Positions 1 through 8,362 of a DNA stretch of 64,000 nucleotides are shown in pieces. Origin of the DNA: Semisulcospira habei (taxonomy: Eukaryota > Mollusca > Gastropoda > Semisulcospiridae); assembly GCA_036245525.1 (NCBI GenBank), contig BTPG01000004.1:52469960-52533959 (forward strand). Direction: 5' to 3'. Within the stretch, counting starts at the first letter, position 1, and the number at the start of each line of letters is the position of its first letter. The position numbers were made by a program, and so were the translations under genes. The notes beneath the pieces are model-generated. The model was not told where the DNA came from and searched no databases. It worked only from the letters and a program-made list of their open reading frames with translations.

Positions 1-634
1 GTTATCTGGCGACTACGTCAGGGTTTATTGAAATCCGCTGATCCGGTGCCACTCATTACAACAATTAATTTACCGCGGACATGCTCGTCACTATCAATAA
101 AGGCAGGAAAATGTTAAAACGGCACGGCCGTCCATAGTATGTCTTTCTAGGGCACTTTAGTACTCTCGAATTCAGTGCCAACTGCAAAAAAAAAACAACA
201 AACGACTCCTGTGTCTTTGAACAGAGGTAGTGTTTGTGTGTTCGAGGGTTGTGCCTTATGAGAAGCACGAAACTGAACATACACAGCGTCCATGATCACC
301 CAGATGCCGGGGATGGAGAGGTGGGGGGGGGGGGGGGACTATAAAACGAAATTAGAATAGATTTTCACAGCACGGAGGCGTCGTGCGTGATGTAGTAACA
401 GCAGACGAATCCAAATGGTGAGCAGTTTTGGATCTGGTAGTGAAGGGGTTACTCGGCGGTCTCAGTATGTTTTGTCACAGTGATACCTAAAGAACGCTTC
501 GACAAATTTCCAATGAGCTAAAGCGCCCTTGTCGCGTTCAACCTTCGCGGCGCCAGGGGCGAATTCCACTGTACCGGTCTGAACGCACGATACCCCATCC
601 GCCGCGTGAATAACTAAGATACAACTTGATCGCT
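1..634. other. no gene seen; G-run
   Basis: No coding region or recognised repeat. A run of about 16 G lies at 322-337, followed by TATAAAA at 340-346. Nothing links that TATA-like string to a transcript. Short open frames here look like chance. Confidence 0.5.
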
Positions 635-700
635 GCAAGAGGCGTAGATTCTCATGAGCCCCCGCAATTGCGGGGGCTCATGAGGATCTACGCCTCTTGC
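635..700. repeat. PAL-1 hairpin
   Basis: A 66-bp palindrome with essentially no loop, centred on CCGCAATTGCGG. The arms read GCAAGAGGCGTAGATTCTC and GAGGATCTACGCCTCTTGC, complementary except for one position. Compared with the common family form (GGCATAGATC) the GCG/CGC change is present on both arms. No TTAA ends are obvious around this copy. Short open frames crossing it are artefacts of the palindrome. Confidence 0.9.
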
Positions 701-1248
701 AGATGGACCTCAGATGAGGCGTTGCAAAGATCTCGCGAGAATGCGAGAATGTCACATACACGATGTATGTCGCAGGGACGTGCTTTGGACTTTCTGGAGA
801 CAGTCCCCCAGAAGTGAACTAAGTGCGTCACCCGCATAATTAAATGTCCGAGTCAAAGGTTAATCCCTTTTGGGGACTTTGTCGGATTTTTTTTTTTTTT
901 TTTTTTTTTTTTGCCAGCGAGATCTCTTAAACTCTAGCTCACCTTTCTTTTTAATTTTTTTTTTTAATGAAATTGTTTGGTTTTCTGCACAGCATTTTTT
1001 TTTTTTGTGCGATTCTTCGAAAGGGTACATGTGTCGACAAGACAGACTCCTTCAGCCAGCCGTAGGTTAAGTGAGGGCAGCTATATCAGTAAGCTTACCT
1101 CCCGACATGCCTGCAGCGAAAACAACCCGCCCGTAAGAGGCGTAGATCCTCAAGCGCCCACAGCAGCTTGCGGGAACTCACGAGGCTATTTTCCTGAGAA
1201 AAAAATGTACATGTGCGCCACTTTACCATCGGCGATGCTGTCGAATTC
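701..1248. other. no gene seen; poly-T
   Basis: Holds a 26-nt poly-T tract (887-912) and shorter T tracts to about 1005. At 1134-1190 there is a decayed relative of PAL-1 (GTAAGAGGCGTAGATCCTCA, then a degenerate right half). No coding signal. Confidence 0.5.
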
Positions 1249-1292
1249 TCGTCATGATGACGTTAAAAGAAGCGTGATCACACCACGTACGT
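1249..1292 (+). repeat. partial copy of gremlin exon segment
   Basis: About 44 bp here match 2574-2617 inside the gremlin coding exon with roughly five mismatches. Shared strings include TCGTCATGATGACGT and GATCACACCAC. In the gene this segment encodes the end of the signal peptide and the first mature residues (VMMTSTEARSHH). Here it is not in an open gremlin frame, and it ends just before a GC-rich PAL-6 palindrome. It is probably a small duplicated or captured piece of the gene; chance similarity is unlikely at this length but was not tested. Confidence 0.6.
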
Positions 1293-1310
1293 CATCACGC
1301 AAAAGATAAT

Positions 1311-1380
1311 CGGGCCGTCGTCAGTCGCGTTCGGCCCGCGCACGAATGTGCGCGGGCCGAGCGCGGCTGACGTCGGCCGG
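1311..1380. repeat. PAL-6 GC-rich palindrome
   Basis: A palindrome of CGGGCCG..TCGGCCCGCGCAC and GTGCGCGGGCCGA..CGGCCGG around a 4-nt centre. It is very CpG-rich, with several arm mismatches. The same family occurs at 11588-11676, with flanks ending in a CTTTTTGC/CTTTTGC string, and as a relative at 53565-53632. Confidence 0.8.
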
Positions 1381-1797
1381 GTGGCTTTTTGCTTCCTGGG
1401 AAGTCTTTTGTGGATGAAGATTGAAGCACCTCTTACGAAACACCGAGAAACCATTCACGCTCGATAATCCAGCAACTGTGGGGATTACAAAAGGCACCCG
1501 TCCTGAAATCTCCATTTTCTCACGCCCCGGACCCCGTAAAATGTGCTGGTCTGGGATTTTTTTTCCACCTTATGGCCAAGAGCCGCGTGTGCCTATCCGT
1601 GATTCTGGACTTTTCAGAGCAGCTCGAAAATGAATCATTCCACCGTCGGGGTACCATTAGTCTCAGAGCGTGAGACATGACGTGTCGATAAGATTGAAGC
1701 TTCGCCGATTCTATAGGCAGGCAGGTAGATGCACGAAATACCTTGCGTAGAACGCGCACAGCGCTAACAAGCTATGTACTTCTTATTTCACTTGTAT
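1381..1797. other. no feature recognised
   Basis: Overlapping short open frames exist on both strands, but none has a recognisable motif, signal peptide or family signature. I see no repeat family here. Confidence 0.4.
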
Positions 1798-2025
1798 TTA
1801 ACCCCCTTAGCTGCCATGCGGCAGTGGTTCCCGCAGATTGCGATTCTGAAATTTTTTTTCATTTTTAATTCCACTCCAAAGAGCTATCCGAAGATATTGG
1901 ATACAAAGTGACGTCAGAAAGAGGCAGAGATCCTGGTTAACCCCACCGCAGTTGCGGGGGCTCATGAGGTTCTATGTCTCTTGCAGCGAACTGTTCAGCT
2001 GTTTACGACAGTATGAAGGGGTTAA
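1798..2025. mobile_element. TTAA-ended PAL-1 MITE
   Basis: The unit starts TTAACCCCCTTAGCTGCC and ends GAAGGGGTTAA, an imperfect terminal inverted repeat with TTAA at each end. The internal PAL-1 hairpin (about 1919-1985) is damaged on the left arm: the usual CATGAG is replaced by sequence containing GGTTAACCCCAC. The right arm is good (GGGGGCTCATGAGG..TGTCTCTTGC). About 228 bp, no coding capacity. Confidence 0.75.
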
Positions 2026-2161
2026 TGTTAGAAGCAGAAGTGCACCGAGTAGCACATACATAAAAGTGGTGCGAGTCATTTACCTCGCTTCGTACCAGAA
2101 CAGAACAAGCGCGTGTTAACCCGACCCTTAACTCCCGGGGCAAGACGAAAGCTTCCCATCT

Positions 2162-2227
2162 GCAAGAGACAGAAATCCTCATGAGCCCCCGCAGTCGCGG
2201 GGGCTCATGAGGATTTCTGTCTCTTGC
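2162..2227. repeat. PAL-1 hairpin, variant arms
   Basis: A perfect 66-bp palindrome centred on CCGCAGTCGCGG. The arms carry GAGACAGAAATCC and GGATTTCTGTCTC, whereas most family members carry GAGGCATAGATCC and its complement. Several differences are therefore mirrored on both arms. It lies about 280 bp upstream of the gremlin coding exon, in what is probably its intron or 5' region. Confidence 0.9.
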
Positions 2228-2503
2228 TAGTCGTGTGTTCTGTGTGTCCACGTCTGGTCCCGTTTCCACTTGTGTCCTTCACGCGAATGTCGGTTAGTGT
2301 GCATGGGTTTCAGACGCGAAATCTGCGTCCACTGGCAGGCACGGGGTTACACGATTTGCTGGTTTAGAATGAATTGCTGGTGATTGTTGTTGATTTTGTT
2401 CGTATTTTGTTAATTTTTTGTTTGTTTGTTTGTTTGTTTGTTTGTATTTGATGTTTCCCTGATGAGAGAAATCTGACCATACTCTCTCTTGTTTGTTTCC
2501 AGA
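2228..2503 (+). other. probable intron end upstream of gremlin exon
   Basis: Non-coding sequence ending in a good 3' splice site. CTCTCTCTTGTTTGTTTCC is followed by AG at 2501-2502, one base before the ATG codon of gremlin (2504). A (GTTT)n microsatellite lies at about 2415-2444. Vertebrate GREM1 likewise has a non-coding first exon and one coding exon, so this layout fits. The upstream 5'UTR exon was not located. Confidence 0.6.
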
Positions 2504-3274
2504 ATGCGGATTCCAAGCAGCACGATGTTGTGTAGGACGTCACTTTTAGTTGCGCTCTACGCGCTTGTCGTCATCGTCATGATGACGTCAACAGAAGCGC
2601 GATCACACCACCCACGTCAAAAGCCGGAGGAGCGGGAGAGCGGCCGTCCGCGGGGAGGTTCCAAAGAGACAGGGAAACACCGACGCCGCCACAGCCACAA
2701 CAGCACGCGGGTGTCTGCCAGCAGGGACAGCGAGGACGACCTCGGCCTGTACTACGGGGAGAGTAAAGTGAACGGTATCACGGTGCCCTCGCTCCTGGCC
2801 ATGCAGACCTTCGGGCGCCGGGTGGACCGCGGTGAGGGCCGAGGCGAAGCGCGTCATGAGGGCCGGGGCGAGGATCACGAAGACTCGGAGGAGGTGGGCG
2901 AGAGGCGTCCTATCCGTGGGAGCCGGCAGGCGGTGGTGGTGACGCAGAAGACCTACCTGAAGAAGGAGTGGTGCAAGACCCAGCCTCTCAAGCAGGTGGT
3001 GCGGATGGCAGGATGTCTGCGCACCAAGATCCTCAACAACTTCTGCTACGGCCAGTGCAACTCCTTCTTCATCCCCAAGAAGGCGCGGCGCGACAAGAAA
3101 GCCGAGGCCTTCATGTCGTGCGGCTTCTGCCGGCCGCGCCGCTTTCGTTGGATCCTCGTCACGCTCCGCTGCCCCACCGGCAACAACGGCATGCGCTACA
3201 AGCGGAAACGCGTGCAGTACATCAAGAAGTGCCGCTGTATGGCTCAGGACGTAGCCATGCCCCCCTTCTCCTGA
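2504..3274 (+). CDS. grem: gremlin-type BMP antagonist (DAN family, cystine knot)
   Basis: A complete 256-aa secreted protein with its coding sequence in one exon. Residues 1-32 form a signal peptide: a hydrophobic core around LLVALYALVVIVMM, with likely cleavage near TEA-RS. Residues 33 to about 150 are basic, low-complexity and rich in Arg, Glu, Gly and His, with one N-glycosylation motif (HNST). Residues 157-245 form the DAN/CTCK cystine knot with nine cysteines at 157, 171, 181, 185, 206, 209, 223, 243 and 245. The signatures EWCKTQPLKQ, FCYGQCNSF and KKCRC are typical of gremlins rather than cerberus or sclerostin. By family knowledge it binds BMP ligands outside the cell and blocks their receptors. 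The ATG at 2504 is chosen because it directly follows the acceptor AG; the same frame extends 5 codons further upstream but starts with TTG. It is longer than vertebrate GREM1 (about 184 aa) because of the linker. GREM1 versus GREM2 cannot be decided. Confidence 0.95.
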   Translation: MRIPSSTMLCRTSLLVALYALVVIVMMTSTEARSHHPRQKPEERESGRPRGGSKETGKHRRRHSHNSTRVSASRDSEDDLGLYYGESKVNGITVPSLLAMQTFGRRVDRGEGRGEARHEGRGEDHEDSEEVGERRPIRGSRQAVVVTQKTYLKKEWCKTQPLKQVVRMAGCLRTKILNNFCYGQCNSFFIPKKARRDKKAEAFMSCGFCRPRRFRWILVTLRCPTGNNGMRYKRKRVQYIKKCRCMAQDVAMPPFS

Positions 3275-3370
3275 ACACACCCGCCTGGAACACTCGGAGA
3301 ATTTCTCAGTCACCAGTAGAGCAATCAGCGGTGTTTTTCGTAGCGCAGTCATCAGGCATTCGTTGCAGAA

Positions 3371-3460
3371 GAGAGCTTAAATCCTGCGCCAGTCACGAAG
3401 CAAGATGCTCCGCTATAGCGGAGCACGTTACTTCGTGACTGGCGCAGGATTTAAGCTCTC
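3371..3460. repeat. PAL-4 palindrome downstream of gremlin
   Basis: A 90-bp near-perfect palindrome. The arms begin GAGAGCTTAAATCCTGCGCC and end GCGCAGGATTTAAGCTCTC, centred on CTCCGCTATAGCGGAG. It begins 97 bp after the gremlin stop codon, so it may lie in the 3'UTR, although no polyadenylation site was confirmed. Degenerate relatives, with AGCAAGCCACTAAGCAA-like parts, lie at 6786-6925 and about 21366-21420. Confidence 0.9.
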
Positions 3461-4093
3461 TCATGCCATTGGTGCCAGTAGAGCAAGCCCTGCCGTTCAG
3501 GAGCTGCGGATTCACGCCAATGCAGACGGCATACCCGAGGAGTCCTTCTGTCTGATAAACACAATGGTAAGCTGGAGAGGTCAGCACGAAAAGAGATGCT
3601 CATAAGCCGGTGCCTCTTGCAGTTTTGGCACGAGCATTATAATTAGACATTGGAACTAGATTGGCGTTCTTGTAACGTGACCCATCTAACCAGGTCAGGA
3701 TCCACGAGGTGCAAGTCTTGCTTGTCTTCTGATGGCTCGCTCAGATTGCTAGACAATGGAACGATAATGGATTTGCTACAACGGGTCTATGGAGCAATAA
3801 CATACTGTGCAACTTTAAGCCGTGAGACCTAAAACATTCCCTCGTGAGTTGCAAAGACCCGTAACTGACCTTTCTTCGGCCTGAGACCTGGCGGATCGTT
3901 ATATCAGACAATCACAACAGCCTGCGAGGACTGGCTACGGCAGTTGGATCAAGGTCGTCTGCAACAGAGCTGTGTGAGAAGCTGTAACTATACAGACTCA
4001 AAGGCATGACTGTTTTGATAAAGTGACCAGCGCCCGCGGCTGTTTATACCACAACATCAACACAGCACGTGACGTTAAATGCCTCATGTACAC
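3461..4093. other. no feature recognised
   Basis: Possible 3' flank or 3'UTR of gremlin. No strong coding signal. The first AATAAA on the plus strand after the gene that I noticed is at 4441, so transcript end is unknown. Confidence 0.4.
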
Positions 4094-4165
4094 TTGTGTG
4101 CTGGGCTGTGATTTTTTACCTTTCGGCCGAAGCCGTAAGGTAAAAAATCACAGACCAGCACACTT
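4094..4165. repeat. PAL-3 hairpin
   Basis: The arms read TTGTGTGCTGGGCTGTGATT and CACAGACCAGCACAC around a TTACCTTTCGGCCGAAGCC centre. One arm carries a poly-T/poly-A stretch (ATTTTTTACC and GGTAAAAAATCA) in place of the usual GGACCTTACGG string. That change too is mirrored in both arms. Confidence 0.85.
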
Positions 4166-4454
4166 CTAGAGATCACTCACTCCACGTGACACTACCTCCA
4201 TCATTAGCGACAAGAATGACGTACTCAAAAGACTAAAATAACGTAATCAAATTGTCGCTGGTGTTTCCATGTACATATCGTGTGTCGTCAGTTGTGATAC
4301 GTGTTTGGTCAATCAGTGGATTTCAGTTCTTGCCATAATTTATACAATTTGTTACGTGAGTCATGTGTATACATGTTATGAGCATACACGTTTCGCTTTA
4401 TTGTGTCGACACATCGTCAGTCCGTTCTGCTTTAAATCCCAATAAATTGAGCTA
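4166..4454. other. no feature recognised
   Basis: AT-rich, non-coding. AATAAA at 4441 on the plus strand could serve as a polyadenylation signal, without further support. Confidence 0.3.
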
Positions 4455-4682
4455 CGTTTCCATAAACAGGAATCCGATACGAATTCGATCCGAATCGGAA
4501 GCGGGTTCCAAACAGAAAAGTTCGTGCAAGTCCTTTTCATATTGTGTGTTTCCATATGCCCAATGCGGAAAACGAATTCGCATCCGGTTTCGAACGAAAA
4601 TGACGCAATTTCTGAAGGAAAATTGCATCACCGTACCGGGTTCGGATCGTATACGTATCGGATTTGTGCTTGTGGCCCCGTA
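4455..4682. mobile_element. MITE-like element with long inverted ends
   Basis: The left part contains AATCCGATACGAATTCGATC and the right part GATCGTATACGTATCGGATT. These are inverted repeats of about 30 bp separated by about 170 bp. Further CpG-rich CGAATTCG and TTTCGAACG strings lie inside. The outer ends are GTTTCCATAAACAG and TTGTGCTTGTGGCC, only loosely inverted. No transposase. Open frames on both strands here come from the inverted repeat. Its superfamily is unknown. Confidence 0.6.
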
Positions 4683-4771
4683 GCTTAAGTGTTCATGCAT
4701 TGTAACCTACCTGTCACAACGTCGGAGCCTGCGATACGTCATAAGTTGGCGTCAGACGCAGTAGAAACACA

Positions 4772-4855
4772 GTTTCTTTATGCAGGCTCTGAACTCGGAC
4801 GCATCAGGTGCTGTAGCACCTGCTGCGTCCGAGTTCAGAGCCTGCATAAAGAAAC
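4772..4855. repeat. PAL-5 palindrome
   Basis: An 84-bp palindrome with arms GTTTCTTTATGCAGGCTCTG... and the exact complement ...CAGAGCCTGCATAAAGAAAC, meeting at CAGGTGCTGTAGCACCTG. One mismatch (GCATCAGG against CCTGCTGC). It is the only copy of this family that I see. No TTAA ends recognised. Confidence 0.9.
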
Positions 4856-5259
4856 AACCTGACGGCAACGTTTGATTTCATAAGTCTGCCCTCGTTAGGC
4901 AAATAGCAGCGAGTTTATTTTGTGCAAAGCGAGATTTTCATTGAAATACTGTCTTTTGCAAAATTAGGACAGAAATGCCGTCGGTGCGCATTAATTTTTA
5001 CAGTCGAACAAGTGATGAGCTGTTTTGGGACTGCTGAGACTAGGAATTATCGTGTTCTGAAAACCTGCTTTTATAATTCATAAAACTGTCGCCTAGTGCT
5101 TTATCTCAAACTATATTCTTTTCCTTGAAAGAAGTCTCATGACATCTTGTACTATATTAGTACGTGTACCCTTACGGTATTGTTTGTAAGAGACAGTGGA
5201 AACGCCCCAGACAGGTCACCTTATGCGGTTTTGTAGGTACTGATATTTGCGTTGGTATG
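4856..5259. other. no feature recognised
   Basis: Unremarkable AT-rich sequence without coding signal. Confidence 0.3.
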
Positions 5260-5464
5260 TTAACCCATTCAGCCGCGACGCCCCACACCAGGAGATGAAT
5301 TGACCATGATAATTCAGGGGTATTGCCAGATTAGCTTGGCGCCTTCAGGCGCCAAGCTAATCTGGCACTACCCTTGAATTATCATGGTCAATCCGTCTCC
5401 TGCGACTGGTACACAATCGTTTGGCAAAATTTGGGAAATGTCGTCGTGGGGCTAAAAGGGTTAA
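5260..5464. mobile_element. TTAA-ended PAL-2 MITE
   Basis: Begins TTAACCCATTCAGCC and ends GGGGCTAAAAGGGTTAA. The internal palindrome at 5291-5400 has arms GGAGATGAATTGACCATGAT and ATCATGGTCAATCCGTCTCC, centred on GGCGCCTTCAGGCGCC. The ATTGACC/GGTCAAT form, in place of GATCGACC/GGTCGATC, is largely mirrored. About 205 bp, no ORF. Confidence 0.9.
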
Positions 5465-5616
5465 TGCGTTTGTTAGAGACGACGGCTGTACCTCTGTGTT
5501 GTGGTATTCATAATAATTGTATTTCTTTTTTTCCGGTGACAAATGTCTGTGTAGCATATTTAGAAATGACGTAATGCTGCCCAGTCAGCTTTGTTCTGAT
5601 GGATGTTAATCGTGGT

Positions 5617-5617
<1 letters not shown>

Positions 5618-5663
<46 letters not shown>

Positions 5664-5764
5664 CGTGCGTGTGTGTGTGTGTGTGTGTGTGTGCGTGCGT
5701 GCGTATGTGTGTGTGTATGCGTGCGTGCGTGCGTGTGTGTGTGTGCGTGCGTGCGTGTGTGCGT

Positions 5765-5818
<54 letters not shown>

Positions 5819-5819
5819 C

Positions 5820-5879
<60 letters not shown>
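5618..5879. repeat. (TG)n microsatellite with TGCG variants
   Basis: About 260 bp of TG dinucleotides interspersed with TGCG and TGCGTGCG blocks. It produces open frames of Cys-Val or Thr-His repeats on both strands, which are not genes. Confidence 0.95.
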
Positions 5880-5883
<4 letters not shown>

Positions 5884-5979
5884 AGACAGCGTGTGAACTC
5901 GTTGTGATGTAGTGATGTCTTCTGGTGTGGCTCATTAACTCCTACACTACCGAGAGAAAAGAATGAACGCAACCCAACT

Positions 5980-6044
5980 GCAAGAGACATAGATCCTCAT
6001 GAGCCCCCGCGTTACGGGGGCTCATGAGTATCTATGCCTCTTGC
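5980..6044. repeat. PAL-1 hairpin
   Basis: A 65-bp palindrome with arms GCAAGAGACATAGATCCTCA and TGAGTATCTATGCCTCTTGC and centre CCCGCGTTACGGGG. One-base arm mismatches (GAC/GCC, CC/TA) show the start of decay. Confidence 0.85.
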
Positions 6045-6159
6045 CGATACCAATTTGTATCCATGTTTCCTGGACGGTTGTGGGTTTGGGTCTTTGAATA
6101 AACACAGAACACTGTAGCGCCTACTATCAGGGGTCTTCTGCAACTGCATACCAGTTGTG

Positions 6160-6360
6160 AAAGATGGATCGACCACGATGGTTTAAGGAAATAGCCTGGC
6201 TGAGATGGATCGATCGTGATAGATCAAGGGCAGTGTCAGGTTAGCTTGGCTCCTCAGCGAGGCGCCAAGCTGATCAGTCACTACCGTGGAACTATCATCG
6301 GTCCAGTTCAGTCATTACACTCATTCGAATTATCATGGTCGATCCATCTCCTGATGTGAT
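6160..6360. repeat. decayed PAL-2 unit
   Basis: Contains GAGATGGATCGATCGTGAT, then GTTAGCTTGGCTCCTCAGC, GAGGCGCCAAGCTGATC, and a later ATTATCATGGTCGATCCATC. The arms no longer pair over their full length, and parts are repeated (GATGGATCGACCACGAT occurs just upstream). An old or rearranged copy. Confidence 0.6.
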
Positions 6361-6785
6361 GTCAGAGGCTTGCACGAGGTAAATTCATCTCACAATCGTG
6401 TTGTCGAACACATAAAAACGAAATCTTCATATTGTGATGTAGTTGTGTACATGTCTATTCGTACAGTGTTGGAATGGTTGACCCAACTGCAGACAGAAAA
6501 TTATACAGAGATAAAAATTCGCCACAGTTGTACGTCATTGTAGAATGAACGCACTCAGACCGCTTGAGAAACACAAATGCATATAAGGACCAGCGGGAGT
6601 CACAGATCACCATGGTACCTGCGATTGCGGGGGGCTCGTGTGGATCTATACCTCTTGCATCATGACAGAAAATGCCCAAACAAGTGAACGTGGAAGAACA
6701 ACGTGGATTTAGCATGTCGTTTCCATCACGCGTGTCGTGTGTATCCTCGTCTGTGATATTGAATCTTGCAACATCACAGACCGGG
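6361..6785. other. no gene; decayed PAL-1
   Basis: At about 6595-6660 a decayed PAL-1 right half is visible (GCGGGGGGCTCGTGTGGATC and TATACCTCTTGC). Otherwise nothing recognised. Confidence 0.5.
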
Positions 6786-6925
6786 CCTGAGTTGCATGAG
6801 CGAGCTTAGTTCAGAGCAAGCCACTAAGCAATGTGCTCCGCTGAGATGAAAAAGATAGCTTATTTCTGCGCAAGCCACTAAGCAAGGTGCGCCGTGCTTA
6901 GTGGCTAGCGGAGAACTAATTTCAC
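6786..6925. repeat. PAL-4 related fragment
   Basis: Carries two copies of a GCAAGCCACTAAGCAA string (about 6816-6833 and 6877-6893) and the inverted form GTGCTTAGTGGCTAGCGGAG, so it folds partly. It resembles the middle of the PAL-4 palindrome at 3371-3460 (GAAGCAAGATGCTCCGCT). Confidence 0.5.
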
Positions 6926-7142
6926 TATAAGCCCGCCATAAAACTACGCTCACTCTTGCAACTGACCCCAGCAGGACTGTGATTCCCGCCCGTGACAGTA
7001 TTGAGAATGGACAAGACAATCATTTGACTGTACCACTACCGGAGCAATACACGTACCAAGGGGAAGCACTCAGAACTGGATACACGAACAGTTAAATCCC
7101 TTGGGTTGCAGGAAGGAAGAGGTCCGGCGATCTAACCGTGGG

Positions 7143-7449
7143 TTTGTCCATGAGTGATTTCCCTCGGTACGCTTACCATATTATTAGATCCAGCATAGCT
7201 TTTGTCTCCCCTTTGGTTTGTGACCCAGCCGGCGTGCAGGTTACAGGGCCCCGCTATGTGCCTGCTGTGGCTCGCATATCCACTGTTGTTGGGGAACTTT
7301 GTCCATGAGTGATTTCCCTAGGTACGCTTACCATATTATTAGATCCAGCATAGCTTTTGTCTCCCCTTTGGTTTGTGACCCAGCCGGCGTGCAGGTTACA
7401 GGGCCCGGATATGTGCCTGCGGCTCGCATATCCACTGTGGTTTGGGAAC
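7143..7449 (+). repeat. tandem duplication of ~155 bp
   Basis: Two direct copies, 7143-7297 and 7298-7449, each starting TTTGTCCATGAGTGATTTCC and ending near GCATATCCACTG. They differ at few positions (CTCGG/CTAGG, CCCCGCTATG/CCCGGATATG, a 3-nt deletion), so the duplication is recent. It is non-coding as far as can be seen. Confidence 0.9.
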
Positions 7450-7453
7450 TCGC

Positions 7454-7522
7454 TGTGTGCTGATCTGTGATTTTGGACCTTACGGTCTGTGGCCGTAAGG
7501 TCCAAAATTACAGTTCAACACA
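7454..7522. repeat. PAL-3 hairpin
   Basis: The arms contain TGTGTGCTGATCTGTGATTT and AAATTACAGTTCAACACA, with the well-paired core TTGGACCTTACGG and CCGTAAGGTCCAA around TCTGTGG. The outer arm has several mismatches. Confidence 0.85.
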
Positions 7523-8020
7523 TCTATTCACCGAACCATCGTGGTGTTTTAAGTGTGTTTTTTGTTTGTTTAGTTTGTTTGTTTGTTTGTTTATTGTTTT
7601 CGGGCATCGTCTTTTTTTCTTTTCTTTTTTTGTTTGTTTGTTGTTTGTTTTCAACGAAATGGGCAAAAATGATTGATGGCATTGTGAGGTTACCAATAAG
7701 AACTGGTGTGCTGTGAAGGCAGTGTGTATGTCAATTTAGGTTTGTGGTGTTTTTTGTTGGTTTTTTTTTTTTGTGACATGTAGGTGAAAACATGATATCG
7801 TACAGAAAAGGTGTTCTGTGATAACTCCTGTACATAGTCTACACCTGAGGTACGGTCCGTTTGGGGCCGTGATGTAAATTGTAGATATTGTGAGGTGTAA
7901 TTTATTGGAAGATGTGCCAATTTATGTGCACGTTGTGTTGTCTTATGTGAGAGAAGATTGTCTGTAAATATTTGAAAAGTAAAACTGTTGTTTTGAAACA
8001 TTCGTTTAATCTCAAGTTTA
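7523..8020. other. no gene; T-rich low complexity
   Basis: Includes (GTTT)n-like stretches at about 7555-7650. Open frames here translate the low-complexity tract only. Confidence 0.4.
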
Positions 8021-8112
8021 TTGTGTGTGTGCGTGTCTGCGTGCGTGCGCGCGCGCGTACCTGTGTACGTGTGTATGTTCGTGTGCGTGTGCGTGTGTGT
8101 GTGTGTGGGGGT
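8021..8112. repeat. TG/CG microsatellite
   Basis: Imperfect TGTGTGCGTG, GCGCGCGC and GTGTGTG blocks. Antisense frames are Thr-His rich and spurious. Confidence 0.85.
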
Positions 8113-8147
8113 GTGACCCGGCGTGTGTGTGGCACGCTTCAACACGT

Positions 8148-8362
8148 TTAAACTCATTCAGCCCGACGGCTTTATTTCGCAAATTTTTTTAGGTGTCATC
8201 TAATGACTATGCACCAGTTGCAGAGATGGATCGACCATGATAATTCAAGGGTAATGCCAGATTAGCTTGGCGCCGACAGACGCCAAGCTAATCTGGCACT
8301 ACCCTTGAATTATCATGGTCGATCCATCTCTGCACCTGGTGCGTCAGGGCTGAATGGGTTAA
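8148..8362. mobile_element. TTAA-ended PAL-2 MITE
   Basis: Starts TTTAAACTCATTCAGCCC and ends GGGCTGAATGGGTTAA, which form terminal inverted repeats. The internal palindrome 8222-8331 is almost perfect, with core GCCAGATTAGCTTGGCGCC and its complement around GACAGA. About 210 bp. Confidence 0.92.

Noticed and set aside
340..346. TATAAAA as promoter of gremlin
   Set aside because: More than 2 kb upstream, with no supporting initiator or exon; hairpin repeats lie in between.
2603..3352. 249-codon antisense frame across gremlin
   Set aside because: A shadow of the GC-rich gremlin exon; no motif, and the sense strand has a full cystine knot.
2968..3438. 156-codon plus-strand frame overlapping the gremlin knot
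   Set aside because: Out-of-frame shadow of the same exon that runs into the PAL-4 palindrome; no recognisable domain.
4363..4700. Overlapping ~100-codon frames on both strands
   Set aside because: They arise from CpG-rich inverted repeats of a MITE-like element; Arg-Ile-Arg-rich products without family.
5599..5990. Several Cys-Val and Thr-His open frames on both strands
   Set aside because: They translate the (TG)n/(CA)n microsatellite; dinucleotide repeats without stops stay open in many frames.
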